Below are positions 23,781 through 35,414 of a stretch of DNA of 64,000 nt, one piece after another. Within the stretch, counting starts at the first letter, position 1. Every line of letters starts with the position of its first letter. The notes beneath the pieces are model-generated. The model worked only from the letters and a program-made list of their open reading frames with translations, was not told the DNA's origin and made no database searches. This DNA is from Paragonimus westermani (Eukaryota > Platyhelminthes > Trematoda > Plagiorchiida > Troglotrematidae). Position numbers and translations under genes: made by a program. The stretch covers positions 233,995 through 297,994 of the forward strand of contig QNGE01000289.1 in assembly GCA_008508345.1 (NCBI GenBank), read 5' to 3'.

Positions 23781-26700
23781 AATAGACAGGACTGCACTAG
23801 AGGGTCTGTTGGGTTCGTTGCTGGTGAAATTCCTCACACCTAAAGCAGACTTTGTAATATTTATAAGCCTGTTGAATTCAGTGTTGCAAGAGGGTTAGAA
23901 AGAGATTAAGTCGAGTGACTCCCATTTGGTATTCTTACAGCCAAATCAATCCCACCGAAAGTTAAAGCTAACTGGAGGAAGCAAAATGAATGACCCTGTT
24001 CCATTCTTAGGCATCCTAGTCAACCGAAGATCAGATGATACAACAGGAGGATCTATACGAAGGAAGTGCAAAGTATCACACAATACAACAGTGGTGTTAC
24101 AGTACTGAGATAAGTGGTGTATTTACGACACCTCGTTCTCGATGAGAACTGATCAACAGAGGGAGCCGCCGTATTAAAAAGTCATAACGCTGCGAAGTGA
24201 TACAGGGTACAGGGAAAATACCGAATCAACCGGTTTCTTCGGTTATGAACAAACAACCTAAGACTGCCACATCCCACTGTCAGTGTGACTATTCAGCTAC
24301 ACAATGACAAATAAACAAGCTACTCGTATCAAGGAGCATTTTCTATAATGACTTGTAACAGAGAGAAACACCAGGCGCCTATACGGAGGCTAATGGACAA
24401 CACATAGCATCATCGATAATGAAGCATATTATCTAGAAATGACAGTGAAAATGCATGGAGTACGTGGTGTGATTTCTCGGAAACAGAAACGCCATTCTTC
24501 AACTCACCACAGGTTTGGCTGTCAAACTCTACAATTCTCCCAGTGCTGTCAGACTATATGTACTGACACAGTAACTATCTTGGTAGGCATTATTCTCATG
24601 GTTTCCATTTTCCTGTTCCTCCACACAAAAGTTCAAGTCACGTTTTGCACACTATGGAACCATGTCTCGAGATTCTGAGTAAGTTATACGTCCATATGTG
24701 ATCAAAAGGTATGAAATATTAGCTCAGAGAACATTACATGTTTCATGACTTTATGATTATTAATACAAGGAAAAAGAAAGGCCGCGATAACAGTTGCCTG
24801 CGTCGCCTGGATCGCGTAAGAGATTCGGATATAGAGATATTCAATAGTTCTCGTCAGCGACCTGTCGCAACATTGTGTGGTGAGGAACATTTAACAAAAT
24901 AGAATACAGCAAATACTGCAAAATCCGGCACAGTCATTTTACGTTCAGTGAAATATATACTTAAGGTAAACTTTGTGCCACGTTCAGAGGTATGCGCTCC
25001 GTAGAGACAACCAACAGAAAGTCAGTAGAAGCAACACTGTTCTGCAGTCACCTGCGGGTCCGGCATTCGTGTAGAAAGCAGCGTATATCAGTGTGCCGAA
25101 ATAACGCTTTAGGTAAAAACCTACAGTGAACAGTGAATTAGTCGCAACTCCCTACAATTCACCGTAGGCAAACAGAATGCCGCAGATCAGTGTTCTTCGC
25201 TCAAAAATCCTGTGGGAATTTACTGAAAAACGAACCGTAAGTGTGGACAAATTATCCGCTAAAACCCTAGATCAGTTTACCTTAAGACAGTTTAATATCG
25301 CCCGAAATGTCATTCATCTTACACACCACAATAAAATGTCTTCACTTCAAGTGTTCGCAGATGTATGTGTATGTGAACTTCTTCATAGTCTGTTTCAACA
25401 TACGCGTCCCACAAAAGCATTTGTCAAGTGGATCATATAGACGATCTGAACCCATTAGCCAGTGTTACCAGTTCGTAAGACAATTACATCCACGACCTCA
25501 ATTGCGGACAAGATACAGCAAATGATAAGAGCAGTAGCTAGGCATGTTTTCGAGAAGAGTAGGTATATGTCAAGGTGAGTTACATGTGAAGTACCACTGC
25601 ACATTCACAATCAATGGATCGGGTTAGGAAAGGTGGATTGTGAGTGCATTTCAAAAAACGAAACCCTGATCATATCACAATGTAGACAGTCGCTAGTAAA
25701 AACCGTAATACCTCAAGTGGTATACTAGGAAAAATCCATTGAGAAATATAAGCACAATTGTGGACGATATGGAATAGTTGATGGTTTATCAGATACAGAC
25801 ATACCAATAGCTGTACGGAGTGGTATCATGATTGAGAGCATTTCCGAACAAGGGTGAAGTTAATCGTGCAATCATTGAGGTGAAAGAAATCAGCAATCCA
25901 CAAGGGAGACTGGCTCAGCTAACTTTTTCAAACTAGGCGCTCGGAAACATCATTAAATTCATCTTTTTAAAAAATCACGTTCTAGGTTATCAGCAGATTA
26001 TAAAGTAACTGCCAACTGGAATTAAGGATCGTAGGATCAAAATCCACTTGTAAGCAGCCAGATGTTTCTGAAAATTTATAAGAATCTAGCTAAGTTCGGT
26101 AATCCATTAATTTTTAACATGTCTGTATATAAAATTTAGGGTTTACATTGAATATATTGGACGCGTCTTGAAGCAACCAAAACTGCTCATTCAGATCAGT
26201 TTCACCTAGAATTCCTGCGAGTTCTCATCACGTATTGTATGATTTTTGGATGGAAAGAAACCGTATATGTTCATCAGCGTCGTTTTCCATTTAACCAATC
26301 AGAGGACGAAAAACCCAGAGAGTGCGAACAAACGAGATGTAGAATTAATGGCGAAAGAATTCCTGATTCAAATTTTAATACGGACAGTGGTTTTGAGTAC
26401 ATTTAGAGGATATTACAGAGGGACTAGTTATTAAAACAAACACTAAAAATACCTTTACGAAGTGCTAAATCAGGGTAACCGAGGATGGCTAACCTGGCTG
26501 TTTATAAGTACACAACAGTTTGTTCCACATATTCGACTAGCACTAGGGCGGCTCTTGATGAGAACGACACTCGAATCGCTCGAATGTTACAGAAGGGGGG
26601 ATGGCCATAACGATCAGCTGGAAAACATGAGTTGCACAGTGTTCAAACATTTAACGCAATTAAACTACTTGAATTATTTTACAAGTACCAGCTTCATCAA

Positions 26701-26803
26701 GCCAGTACTCTCCTATGGATTCAGAGTCACCAGTACAACGATAATGTGTACTACCTAAAAAAAAACTATACTCGTATAACAAGATGACAATATTAATACA
26801 TAC

Positions 26804-27048
26804 CGACAAGGTACACTTTGCAGTAGACCTCATGGTTATCCACATTGCATAGAATCTTTGACAAACTTGTCGACGGTCTGTTTGTACAGATGGAGTATCG
26901 TTAACCTCTGATGGGGGTACGTGTGGAATTCGGTTCACAAGAACTGGATTGGTCTCCGGTAGCAGCCAGATGATAGTGACAGGACCGAGAAAGATTGCAA
27001 CCATGGTAATCACAGAAGTCGAAAAGCCAAAACGTTCCAAAAGAGAAC
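26804..27048 (-). CDS. SLC46-type transporter, exon 4
   Basis: This 245-nt exon starts after TGTATAG with two bases that complete a Gly codon and ends phase 0 at TTGTCG/GTATGT. It encodes SLLERFGFSTS, a hydrophobic helix 6 ending WLLPETNP, and a hydrophilic central loop of about 45 residues with NRIPHVPPSEVNDTPS and a basic stretch. The LPETNP after helix 6 corresponds to the GETLKEP of human PCFT, the usual MFS exit from the first six-helix bundle. The loop is cytoplasmic by family topology. Confidence 0.85.
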
Positions 27049-30000
27049 CTATACAGACGCAGTCAAAATTGTGTTCACAAAAAGTTCACATTCATGCATG
27101 CTGATACAAACAACAACAGTTTGAAAAACGTAGGCGAAAACAAATCAAATTAGAATTTGCTGTCAAAAGATTGACTAAAGGTGTCCAATCGATTTTACAT
27201 GTCGGTAACATTAGGGTTCTTTGATCACATTTATGAATAAATGAAAGTCATGTGACGTGACGTTATTAATTCGGTTGCACTCGTAAGTCACGAATGTCAA
27301 ACAACGAAACGTATATTACACAACAGTATCACCAGATATGGAAACGACGGCGCGGTTGGGAGTCATATTAGAGGACGATGTGTTATCGGTTCCAAGCCAT
27401 GCACTACTTCCGTCGACAGGTTACACACAAATAGAGCTCGACGGCCAAATATGATCAGCATTTCTAACACCTGAAAATATGGGTTCAGTCGTCAGTCCGA
27501 GGTGCTGGTTTGGGTGGCCCGTTGGTCGCCGAGTGTAGTAGTTAGATTAGAAATATCTTATACCTAACTGGTTGACATTATCGGTGTGCAGGGCTTTAAG
27601 CGTGAAAACTAGTGAATACTGATGGAAGTCCGCTTTTATAAACCAAAGTAAGTTGAATTTAGGTGTGAATTCTGATGAGTCATTAAGGAACGGTTCCAGG
27701 TTGCAAGCAGAAGGAATGGTTACAACAGATGTAGAAAAAGACTAAGAAGGGGAATAGTGAGAACTCTGAAGTTTATTGTTGACAAGAAAACGGTGGTGCT
27801 GCTTGAGTGTTAAGATGTTGGTCTGTGTAGGCTCTAAACCTCTAGGTACTGTGCTCAAAAGAAAGTAATACATGCTACCGACGCGGTATAACATACTACT
27901 GGAAGTTGCTCTGCCAAGATGATTTACGAAAGCTAATACGTTCCCACAGTTCGGTAAAATGAGATATGAGTTATCTAAGAATGTTCGGCGTGTCCACCGT
28001 TTGGGTGAGAAGTAACGAGTGAGATTTACAAAAGCGACTGTTGCAGATGAGTGAAAACGTAACTAATGGTGCTGTCATCCAGATCATCAGCACAGAAGAG
28101 CATTTTTAAAACATTCGCCAGTTTCCTCAGCGACGTTCATTAGGTTGCGTCATGCCACAACATCGGTAGATTGAGGTTCAAATGGAGTAAATTATCTTTT
28201 ACGGGTGAGTGCTAACGTCGGATGAAATAAAATCCAACCCGGGGAAAATCAGAGCGATTGAAGAAATATCCACTCCGAAGTAAGTAAAACCGGTTAGTCG
28301 GGAGAACAGAATGAACAACTACATGGGTCGTTTTGTACCCAATAAGGTGAAGGGTGACGTGGAAGTGAAGAGTAACGAGAGGCATTGAAGAAAATCGAGA
28401 GTTGATAGTTTATACGCCGATGCTTGGCAATGTAACGCACCTTTTCCTCTTCTAAACGTTCCATTCGCGGCTTGGATGCCATACTCGGATCCTTGCTGTA
28501 CGGCTTCACCCAGTCTATTAGCACGGAGTCAGGGAGAACACGACTGCGTAGAAACACGCTGTTATGCCTATTACCAGTTCGACAAATGAATGAAATGTAC
28601 GTAAATATATATCATGAGCTAGTCGCCAAATATAGCCAAATACACGTTGAACCAATGCCCAGTGGTTTAGACCACTTCGCGGTTAGGTGGCCCAGTACGG
28701 TCAATTCCATAGCCGTTACCTTCTGATTAGCTCATCGGGTTAGAACGATACCCACGCCCACCTTTATGCCTCATCCCGGTTGGTTCAACTGGAAAAACGT
28801 GCACGCCAGCGTTTGGTTGATGAACGACTTCGTCAGCCGTTACCGATGATCTGATTAGGTTGTTTTGATGATGTTGTTTCCTGACACTCGGATTATGTGA
28901 CATACCTCGACTCCATATACAACCAGCAGTGGTTGTACGCAGTATTGATGAAGTAAGTCAAACGAGTTTAGAAGTCGACTGCTGACAGACGTCAGAGGGC
29001 AGTGTGCGCAAGATGGAAGAGAAAAGGTAACCGTGATTCATGTCAGAGAACAATCTAATTAATAAACCTTGGAGGTGCAAACCACGATAGTCATGAGTCA
29101 CAAAATCTTGGTCCAAACTGACAACAACACGCCTCATTCACTTTAATAACGTCAGCGACGAATGCATATCGGTCTTCAGAAGTGTAATGTACATAAAATT
29201 TACCAACTGGGATCAAAACTACATAGCGCTAACAATTGCCATGGACTACCTTCAAAAAATCGAAGGAACTTAACCAGACTTCGAAGACTCTCCTATACAC
29301 ATCACATCGACGTAAACATGGAAAGACAGTGATAGATAAACCATCATGCAACGGAATGCAGAAGCCGTATTCTATGTCAGAATGCAATCCTGAACGGATA
29401 GCCTAAAGAACTGAAATCGCCGACGATGAAAACGATGTTTTGTTTCAATTTTCTAGACGAGTTAACACGTTGGGAGGCACCGATCTTCGAACGAGATACG
29501 ATACTGGTACCAGAAGTAATATACCAATCTATGCTGAAGAATGCATATCGTATGTGAATAACTGTATCAATATAGCCCGAAGACTGGTGTTTTTTGGGAA
29601 TGTAGACCCATATCAGTGGATTTGCAAAAATTCGAGGAACGAAACGACATTATAATATTGTAAGCCGACTCACTACTCCAGCACGTGCGAATTCAGGTAA
29701 ATGAACAAAGTCGGGTAGATTTACCAAGATGATTAATAGTGTATCACGACTTTTGAACACAGAAGGCAATGTTAAAAACATGGTCATTCTATCATAAGCC
29801 CATTGTTGCTATGTGTTAAATACAGAAAGACAAGACAGCGCAATGAAAGTCATCTGGATTAAATCTCGATTTCAGAAGTGAAAGGGTTTATGGTTTACAA
29901 TTCATACGTGGTACCGATTATTGTCTTTGGCCTATATCAGTGGACAACAGATAAAGCTGTTTTAGGATGCCGTGACAGACAACTAAATAGTCAGACCAAT

Positions 30001-30309
30001 GGCTAGCAAATTGTTCGCTTACTACGCGAGCGCACGCCAACATGAGTCAATAGGACACTGTGGTGGTGTACGAATTCAAATTGGTTCGGACCGGAATTCC
30101 GAAACCACGAGGATTTACCCTAACTGATCTCGTAACCGAGTCAGGTTAGTGATCGGTGCCCACGGAGCACTATAACAAGGTTGCACTCGCCAAATTACGA
30201 ATGGAAGCTTTGTTTAGGTTGCCACAGTTATATCTGTAGTTCGGTAATAGCGGAAGGCTAATCGAGAGCGAACAGCTCGGCAACCGATGGGCGCTGCAGC
30301 GCTGGGACC

Positions 30310-30553
30310 CAGTGTAGTGAGGATAGACGGTCGCACTATACTACTGACACCACCACTATTCAATAGCGAGGCGACAGCGTGGGTCGAAATGGCCGCGGGA
30401 CAAATACGGGAGAGATACGGGAAGGATCATTGGAGGGCAGCATCACATGGAATGGCTTTTGCTGCATGAGATAACTGAGACTTGGTGTCCAAAGCGACAG
30501 GAACATCCTCAGATCAGTGTTTTGTGCAAATGAGTGTTTTTGCTCGTAGTCAT
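30310..30553 (-). repeat. Dispersed repeat A, copy 2 (inverted)
   Basis: Its reverse complement aligns with 4-247 over nearly 245 bp with few gaps. On the plus strand it overlaps a 60-codon open frame (30287-30469) that is not conserved in copy 1, so that frame is probably chance. Confidence 0.7.
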
Positions 30554-31204
30554 GTTGGGACGCATAACTCGTGTATTGGTTTCCTCAAATAAACAACCTC
30601 TCAGCCATCCGCCTCCTCGGTTCACAATACCAGTATTCATTGGGGAATCGGGAAGAGACAGAGTAAGAAACACTGTATCTCCTCAGCGCACCGACGTAAG
30701 CTTTCTCTAATTAACGCAGGATGGATTTGCACACCTATTAGTAGAGTACGTTTCGACCCGGAATAAGACTGGTTAAAACACAGTGCAAAAGTGCTCAGTC
30801 AATGTGGTATTCTTCCATCTCATTCGTTAAACCATTATGGGTACCTTTCCCATAATAAAACTGAATGGTCATTACGTAAAGCAATGGGATATTCCGACAC
30901 GCCTGAGAGATAATGTCCTGGAACTTATGTTACATTCCTGATGTTACACTATGTATAGATTATAGTCCCATTACGATCCCTATATGAAGCCCGACAAACA
31001 CTCTGATGTTCTGGAGTTAAAGGAATGGTACACTTTAAGTTGCGTACTATCATTCTGGGATTAAAATCACGGGATACTTCACGTTACACACGAGCCAAAC
31101 AGACTTGATTTCTGATGGGTAGCACGGCATTTTGGTTTTCCTACACATTAAACATCACCAGCAATTAATTGCACCTGTCGCATTCTCAAAAATTTGGAGG
31201 TCGA

Positions 31205-31375
31205 TCGAAAAGAAGTACTAGTCTCGAGTCTCGCTCTCACTAGAGCTCGTCGGTAGTGCATACCCTTGCCACGGCCGGGACTAGAACTTCGGTCGTGATT
31301 TCATAAGGCAACTGTACTGGCCACTGCGCTATTCGCCTCACACTAGGCGCGATTGAACCATCATGTGTGAACACA
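31205..31375 (-). repeat. tRNA-derived SINE copy, well preserved head
   Basis: On the minus strand box A is TAGCGCAGTGGCC and box B is GAAGTTCTAGTCCCGGC, about 40 bp apart. GGCAAGGGTATGCACTACCG and a GAGCTCTAGTGAGAGCGAG block follow. The body after this is short or lost. Confidence 0.8.
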
Positions 31376-32112
31376 GTCACACCCGCTTGTTTTCGTCAGT
31401 TAATATATCCATGTAAAGTATGTTCCCAGAGGAGTTGACTCGTTAATCTATTGGACGGAAATCGAGAAATGTAAGCAACCATTTAACCGAAATACACTTT
31501 TTTTAAATGTCCAGTGATGGGACTTCAGAAAGCAGAAACTCGTTACACCTAAAACTGATACAAATTGGGCCTGATGACACTGGGTTTCTGCGTGTGTGCT
31601 TCGAACAAATCAGAGGTAAACTGGGAGAGAAAAGTCAAAAGTATCGTAATTGCTTTTAATTTCTTCCCAGAGCAAACGGGCGAATGGTTATTAAGTGCAT
31701 TACTTCAGCCTCTACTAAACCACACCAGCCATGGTAACAGAAGTGAATCGGGTAATTGATCAACCCAAAAACAGTATACGTCATGCGGAGGCTTTATGCG
31801 TCTTGGTGGCTTCGTGGTTCGTCTTTACAAATTCGAAGGAAAGTCCGTAGTCATCACCATTACATGCGACACGGTGAGGTTTGAAGCATTTACTCATGAA
31901 GTATGAAAGAAGTCTGTTCTGCGCTTTGTTAGCACTTCCACTCCACAAACAAAACACTAGCACGTAGTACGGCGAAAACGACGGGGTAGAAGCATCTGTA
32001 CGCGTGAACTTATAAATAATCAAATCGCCCTGAAACTATTGGAAAAGTATTCGACCTTGAGGTCACATCAAAAAGAGAGAAAAGGTAAATTAGACACTAT
32101 CTGACAGCTTAC

Positions 32113-32376
32113 CCAGTGAGCTATTGGCTGCGGCTGCGGCCAAAACGATGACGGTGTCGAATGCGCCCAGTAACAATAAACGTCTACGTTCCTCACGACC
32201 TTGTCTGAAGCCTGCGATCTCAGGAGATTGATCTGAATTCTCCACGATTCTGGTAAGATCGGTGAAGCATACATTAACTTGCACAATGAAAGAGATCATT
32301 CCACCACCCACGATCCCAGAGAGAAAGGAGCCAAGAATTAAAAAAGTCACCGAGAGTTCCAGCAGAATCATGAGTA
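32113..32376 (-). CDS. SLC46-type transporter, exon 3
   Basis: This 264-nt exon lies between a strong acceptor (TTTTTTTATAG) and donor GTAAGC. It covers helices 3 to 5: LLELSVTFLILGSFLSGIVGGGM, a conserved Asp before a basic stretch (CFTDLTRI ... GREERRRLLLL) and the alanine-rich helix AFDTVIVLAAAAANSSLG. By eye the position of human PCFT Asp156 (in LGDFGG) is Gly here (VGGGM), and the position of Glu185 in helix 5 is also Gly. The RxxR-type turn between helices 4 and 5 is kept. Confidence 0.83.
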
Positions 32377-33294
32377 CTATAAAAAAAGATGAAACAACGT
32401 AACAATTATGAACTGGGGAAGAGGGAAAACACATTGCAGTAGCGGTCGGGTAGTTAGGAACAGTACTTTTTCACTAAACTCAGGCTGTATAGTATTTCTC
32501 AGGACCTCGATGTGTTAGCCAAATCAGCGAAATCATGGAACAATGGAAAGAAAGATGTGAACTATCTAATTTTCTGAGCCAATAACTATGGTTTTTGAGA
32601 GCGAATAAGCTGGAAAGCGTAGGGTCATTTGCTTGACTTGGTCTATCCCAAATTGGACACACATCGGGAGTTAAACACCTGAAATCTTCGATTTGCCAGA
32701 ACCAGGTTTCTCACAGCTTGCCATCTGAAAGATCAGTTTACACCACTTTTATTGAGTGTAGTAAGCCTTCCGGAAATATACTTGTACAAATCCATTTTCT
32801 CCAACTTATGGTTGGCTAGCTCGTCCAACTTTATGAATAAGCCGGAATTACATTGTGCAAGTTACACTGATAAAGATTTTAGGTTACATTAAATTAAGAT
32901 CAATATATTTTCAACGTACATCATCCGGTAGGTTCTTCCTTTACCCAATTGTGTACGCAAGAAACTAAGCTAGTAACGGATTTAATCAAACCGTCTAGAG
33001 AGAAAATAAGTAAGTCGCATTGTGTCTGTATCATCATCAGAAACTTTATCAACTGGACGGCAACCTCTTCGACCACCAATCTAAGGGAGAGGATACGAAA
33101 GACTGTAAAAAGTCGACGAGAACTCTGTAGAAACCAAGTGTCTCTCTTTTCCGTCCTCAAGGTTATCTGGGAATAAAATGTCAACCATCCCTAGTGTTCT
33201 GAACAGTCTCACCAGTCAGCTGGGCAGAAGCCGTTCCAATACAGATTGAATGATGAAAGGTCCACTACCAAATCTGTATGCTAAACGGCGCCGT

Positions 33295-33296
<2 letters not shown>

Positions 33297-33334
<38 letters not shown>
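33297..33334. repeat. (AT)19 microsatellite
   Basis: A perfect 38-bp AT run occurs in intron 2. It is likely to vary in length between individuals. Confidence 0.95.
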
Positions 33335-33337
<3 letters not shown>

Positions 33338-34108
33338 ATTCAATTGAGCAGCACACAAAGTAGGCGAGCGACCTCGTAGTTCGACTTATATTTATAATAG
33401 AACCAGACAAACTTATGACCACTCAAAGTCGAACAACTGACGTTGATCAATCAGCTTGTCAAAAGCGACCAGAATTGTCCGCTTTTGTCAGCAAATGACC
33501 ACGCGGATCGACCTGAATAGCTCACACTCTTGTGCATGAGAGGAACTCAACGTTTTTGAGATCTGCAGTCCTGATAACCATGCGGTCTTCTAAAAAAAGT
33601 GGTACAAAGGCCCCAGCCAGCCCAACTGAGCTTTTTATTTTCAAATAAACTAATGGATTGAGAAAAATGTACATTTATCGCTAACACGCCCATCAGCATT
33701 GTGACCAACAATATTGCCTTGACATTTGAGTGTGTGGGTTACATAATTAAATTTGAAACACTTCTTTCAACAGGAAGCGCCTTCAGAAGACAGAATGTAG
33801 TTATTCCTGGGGGGACGGTACTCTCACCTAAGAAATCCATTTGTCGTGGGTGTAACACCATCAGTGAGACAACAGCAACCCATCAAAATGGACAAATCAG
33901 TCACGTCTGCAAGACCGCGAATGAGGATTCTTCAGAATAACTTTAAGTGTAGTAAAGTATAGAAGGGATGTAGAATATAGAATGACCTCGCTTGTAATTT
34001 ACTTTAGTGGTCATGCATCTATTGAACAAATATGGAAAAAACACGCCGAGGTAAAAGATGATAGAATTAAATAGTGTTAAACCACCCAGCATTTACCGCC
34101 GTCCAACA

Positions 34109-34124
34109 GTGTGTGTGTGTGTGT
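34109..34124. repeat. (GT)8 microsatellite
   Basis: Eight perfect GT units lie in intron 2. Confidence 0.9.
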
Positions 34125-34369
34125 ACATGTGGGTAGAGATATTACCACAATACCGATGTTTGGACAAAATCCAACTAGCTCCGATTTGAATCTATTGATG
34201 GGCAATCGGAGGTTTTGGTAATTTCCAGTGGATCGTTGCCAACGTTGATCACAACCTCAACATTCCAATAAGCACTTTGGTCAGACCTTGTCGAATAGAA
34301 GTACGGAACCAGATATGAATTTCCACCTTATTCTCATGAAGCAACCGTGCTGACAAAGGCAAAAATGAA

Positions 34370-34625
34370 TCACACTCGGTGCGACCGGAATACAATACGT
34401 TCAGTGGTTCACTGACGAACAAGGTTGCCTCAAGAAAACGAGGCCGATTGTTTAGTCCCAGTCCTGACAAGGATATGCACCAGTGATGAGCTCTAATGAG
34501 AAAGTAACACTAGTGTGGTGCTCCTTCTTGAAACAGGTCAACCGGAAAGTCTGTCCTACTGTGGAAGCTGCGACCAAAGTTGACTGATTTTCAACTTGAA
34601 ATTAACTTATATTTTACTTAGACCA
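34370..34625 (+). repeat. tRNA-derived SINE copy, near full length, plus strand
   Basis: The head reads TTCAGTGGTTCACTGACG (box A region) and CGATTGTTTAGTCCCAG (box B region). GGATATGCACCAGTGATGAGCTCTAATGAG, the CCGGAAAGTCTGTC block, GCTGCGACCAAAG and TTTTCAACTTGAAATTAA follow. This is the same block order as the minus-strand copy at 8.04-8.32 kb, which helps define the family's full length at about 250 bp. Confidence 0.72.
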
Positions 34626-35211
34626 AGGACTTAGTCAGGAAATAGGCGTATTTCAAAAGGCGGTAACCAATTACTTCTTTTTTCAAGGACTTTAAAAAGT
34701 GGCAAAGCGTGGTTTGTTTTTTTACCATTAACAAGCAACTGCATTACCCACAATATTAATTCCAGGTGTCAAGGGTTTTGAACCAAATCTCTAGCATAAC
34801 CCGCGCACTCAGACTTGCATACTAGAACAGTCTCGGTTACCATTCGGTTGGTGTCAGATTGACGTGAATCCGATAGCAAAACCAGTATAGATTAAAACAG
34901 TAAACTACATTATTTAGCCGGGTTTAAATAAGAGCTAAGCTAACAGGAACGAGGAGTGAAGATTATCTAGGAATTGATTCATGTACTATGAAGATCCGTT
35001 CAGAGGCCACTGAGTAGGCAGGCTGAGTGCAGTCTGGAGTGACTGCTATACTGTTTCTACCTGGGAGTCTGAGCTACGGCTCTCGAAGGTGTGTTTTTAA
35101 CGGCGGTAGCCAATGCAAAGTATTCCGCCTGTCGTACAAGTATTTCTAGGACGGAAACTGACATGTTTGTGACTAAATAAATGTATGTTATTATTATTAA
35201 CATTAACTCAC

Positions 35212-35414
35212 GAATAACAACGTTATGTAAACCCTGCCCGAGTAAGACGACTCCAATGGCCAGACGTCGTCCGTATTGATCAGACAGTCGACCAACAACA
35301 ACGGAGGAAAACAACCCGGATATCAAGGAAGTCAGTCCGACCATCGACAGGAGACGTGCCGTTTCGGCTTGAACATCAGCTCGCTTATCACTTATTGGAT
35401 CGTCATTCAAACTG
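35212..35414 (-). CDS. SLC46-type transporter, exon 2
   Basis: This 203-nt exon starts with one base after the acceptor TTGGTTCACAG and ends phase 1 at GTGAGT. It encodes SSLNDDPISDKRADVQAETA (end of the first extracellular loop), helix 2 with SGLFSSVVVG, the MFS motif A loop GRLSDQYGRR and the start of helix 3 (LAIGVVLLGQGL). GLFSS followed by a motif A loop ending in GRR is shared with human PCFT, where this loop matters for the transport cycle. No Cys is seen in the loop part, although PCFT has one there. Confidence 0.88.

Larger units (their letters stand above)
18800..23785 (+). mobile_element. Ty3/gypsy LTR retrotransposon 1, complete insertion
   Basis: The element spans 18805-23780 (4976 bp) and is flanked on both sides by AATAG (18800-18804 and 23781-23785), a 5-bp target duplication. 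The order is LTR, primer site, gag, protease, reverse transcriptase, RNase H, integrase, polypurine tract, LTR, which is the gypsy order. The pol sequence resembles the mag/K02A2.6-like group. The LTRs differ at one position (G at 19201, C at 23770), so insertion is recent. Yet gag and pol contain at least four in-frame stops and three frameshifts, so this copy cannot make its own enzymes. Confidence 0.95.
16823..26803 (-). other. Intron 4 of the SLC46-type gene
   Basis: This 10 kb intron carries donor GTATGT and acceptor TTTCAG. Half of it is gypsy element 1 (18805-23780), inserted in the opposite orientation to the gene. In the remaining parts (16.8-18.8 and 23.8-26.8 kb) I recognise nothing. 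A 102-residue open frame at 18423-18731 has no domain that I know. Confidence 0.6.
27049..32112 (-). other. Intron 3 of the SLC46-type gene
   Basis: The donor is CTGG/GTAAGC and the acceptor CTGTATAG. The intron holds repeat A copy 2 (30310-30553), a weak SINE-like stretch beside it (about 30080-30180) and a clear SINE (31205-31375). The segment 27.1-30.0 kb shows nothing that I recognise. A possible tRNA-like stretch at 28640-28720 is too weak to call. Confidence 0.55.
32377..35211 (-). other. Intron 2 of the SLC46-type gene
   Basis: The donor is ATTC/GTGAGT and the acceptor TTTTATAG. The intron contains (AT)19 at 33297-33334, (GT)8 at 34109-34124 and a plus-strand SINE copy (34370-34625). 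Confidence 0.6.

Noticed and set aside
28635..28830. Possible second tRNA-like repeat (CCCAGTGG ... GGTCAATTCC)
   Set aside because: The boxes are too degenerate and I found no second copy in the window.
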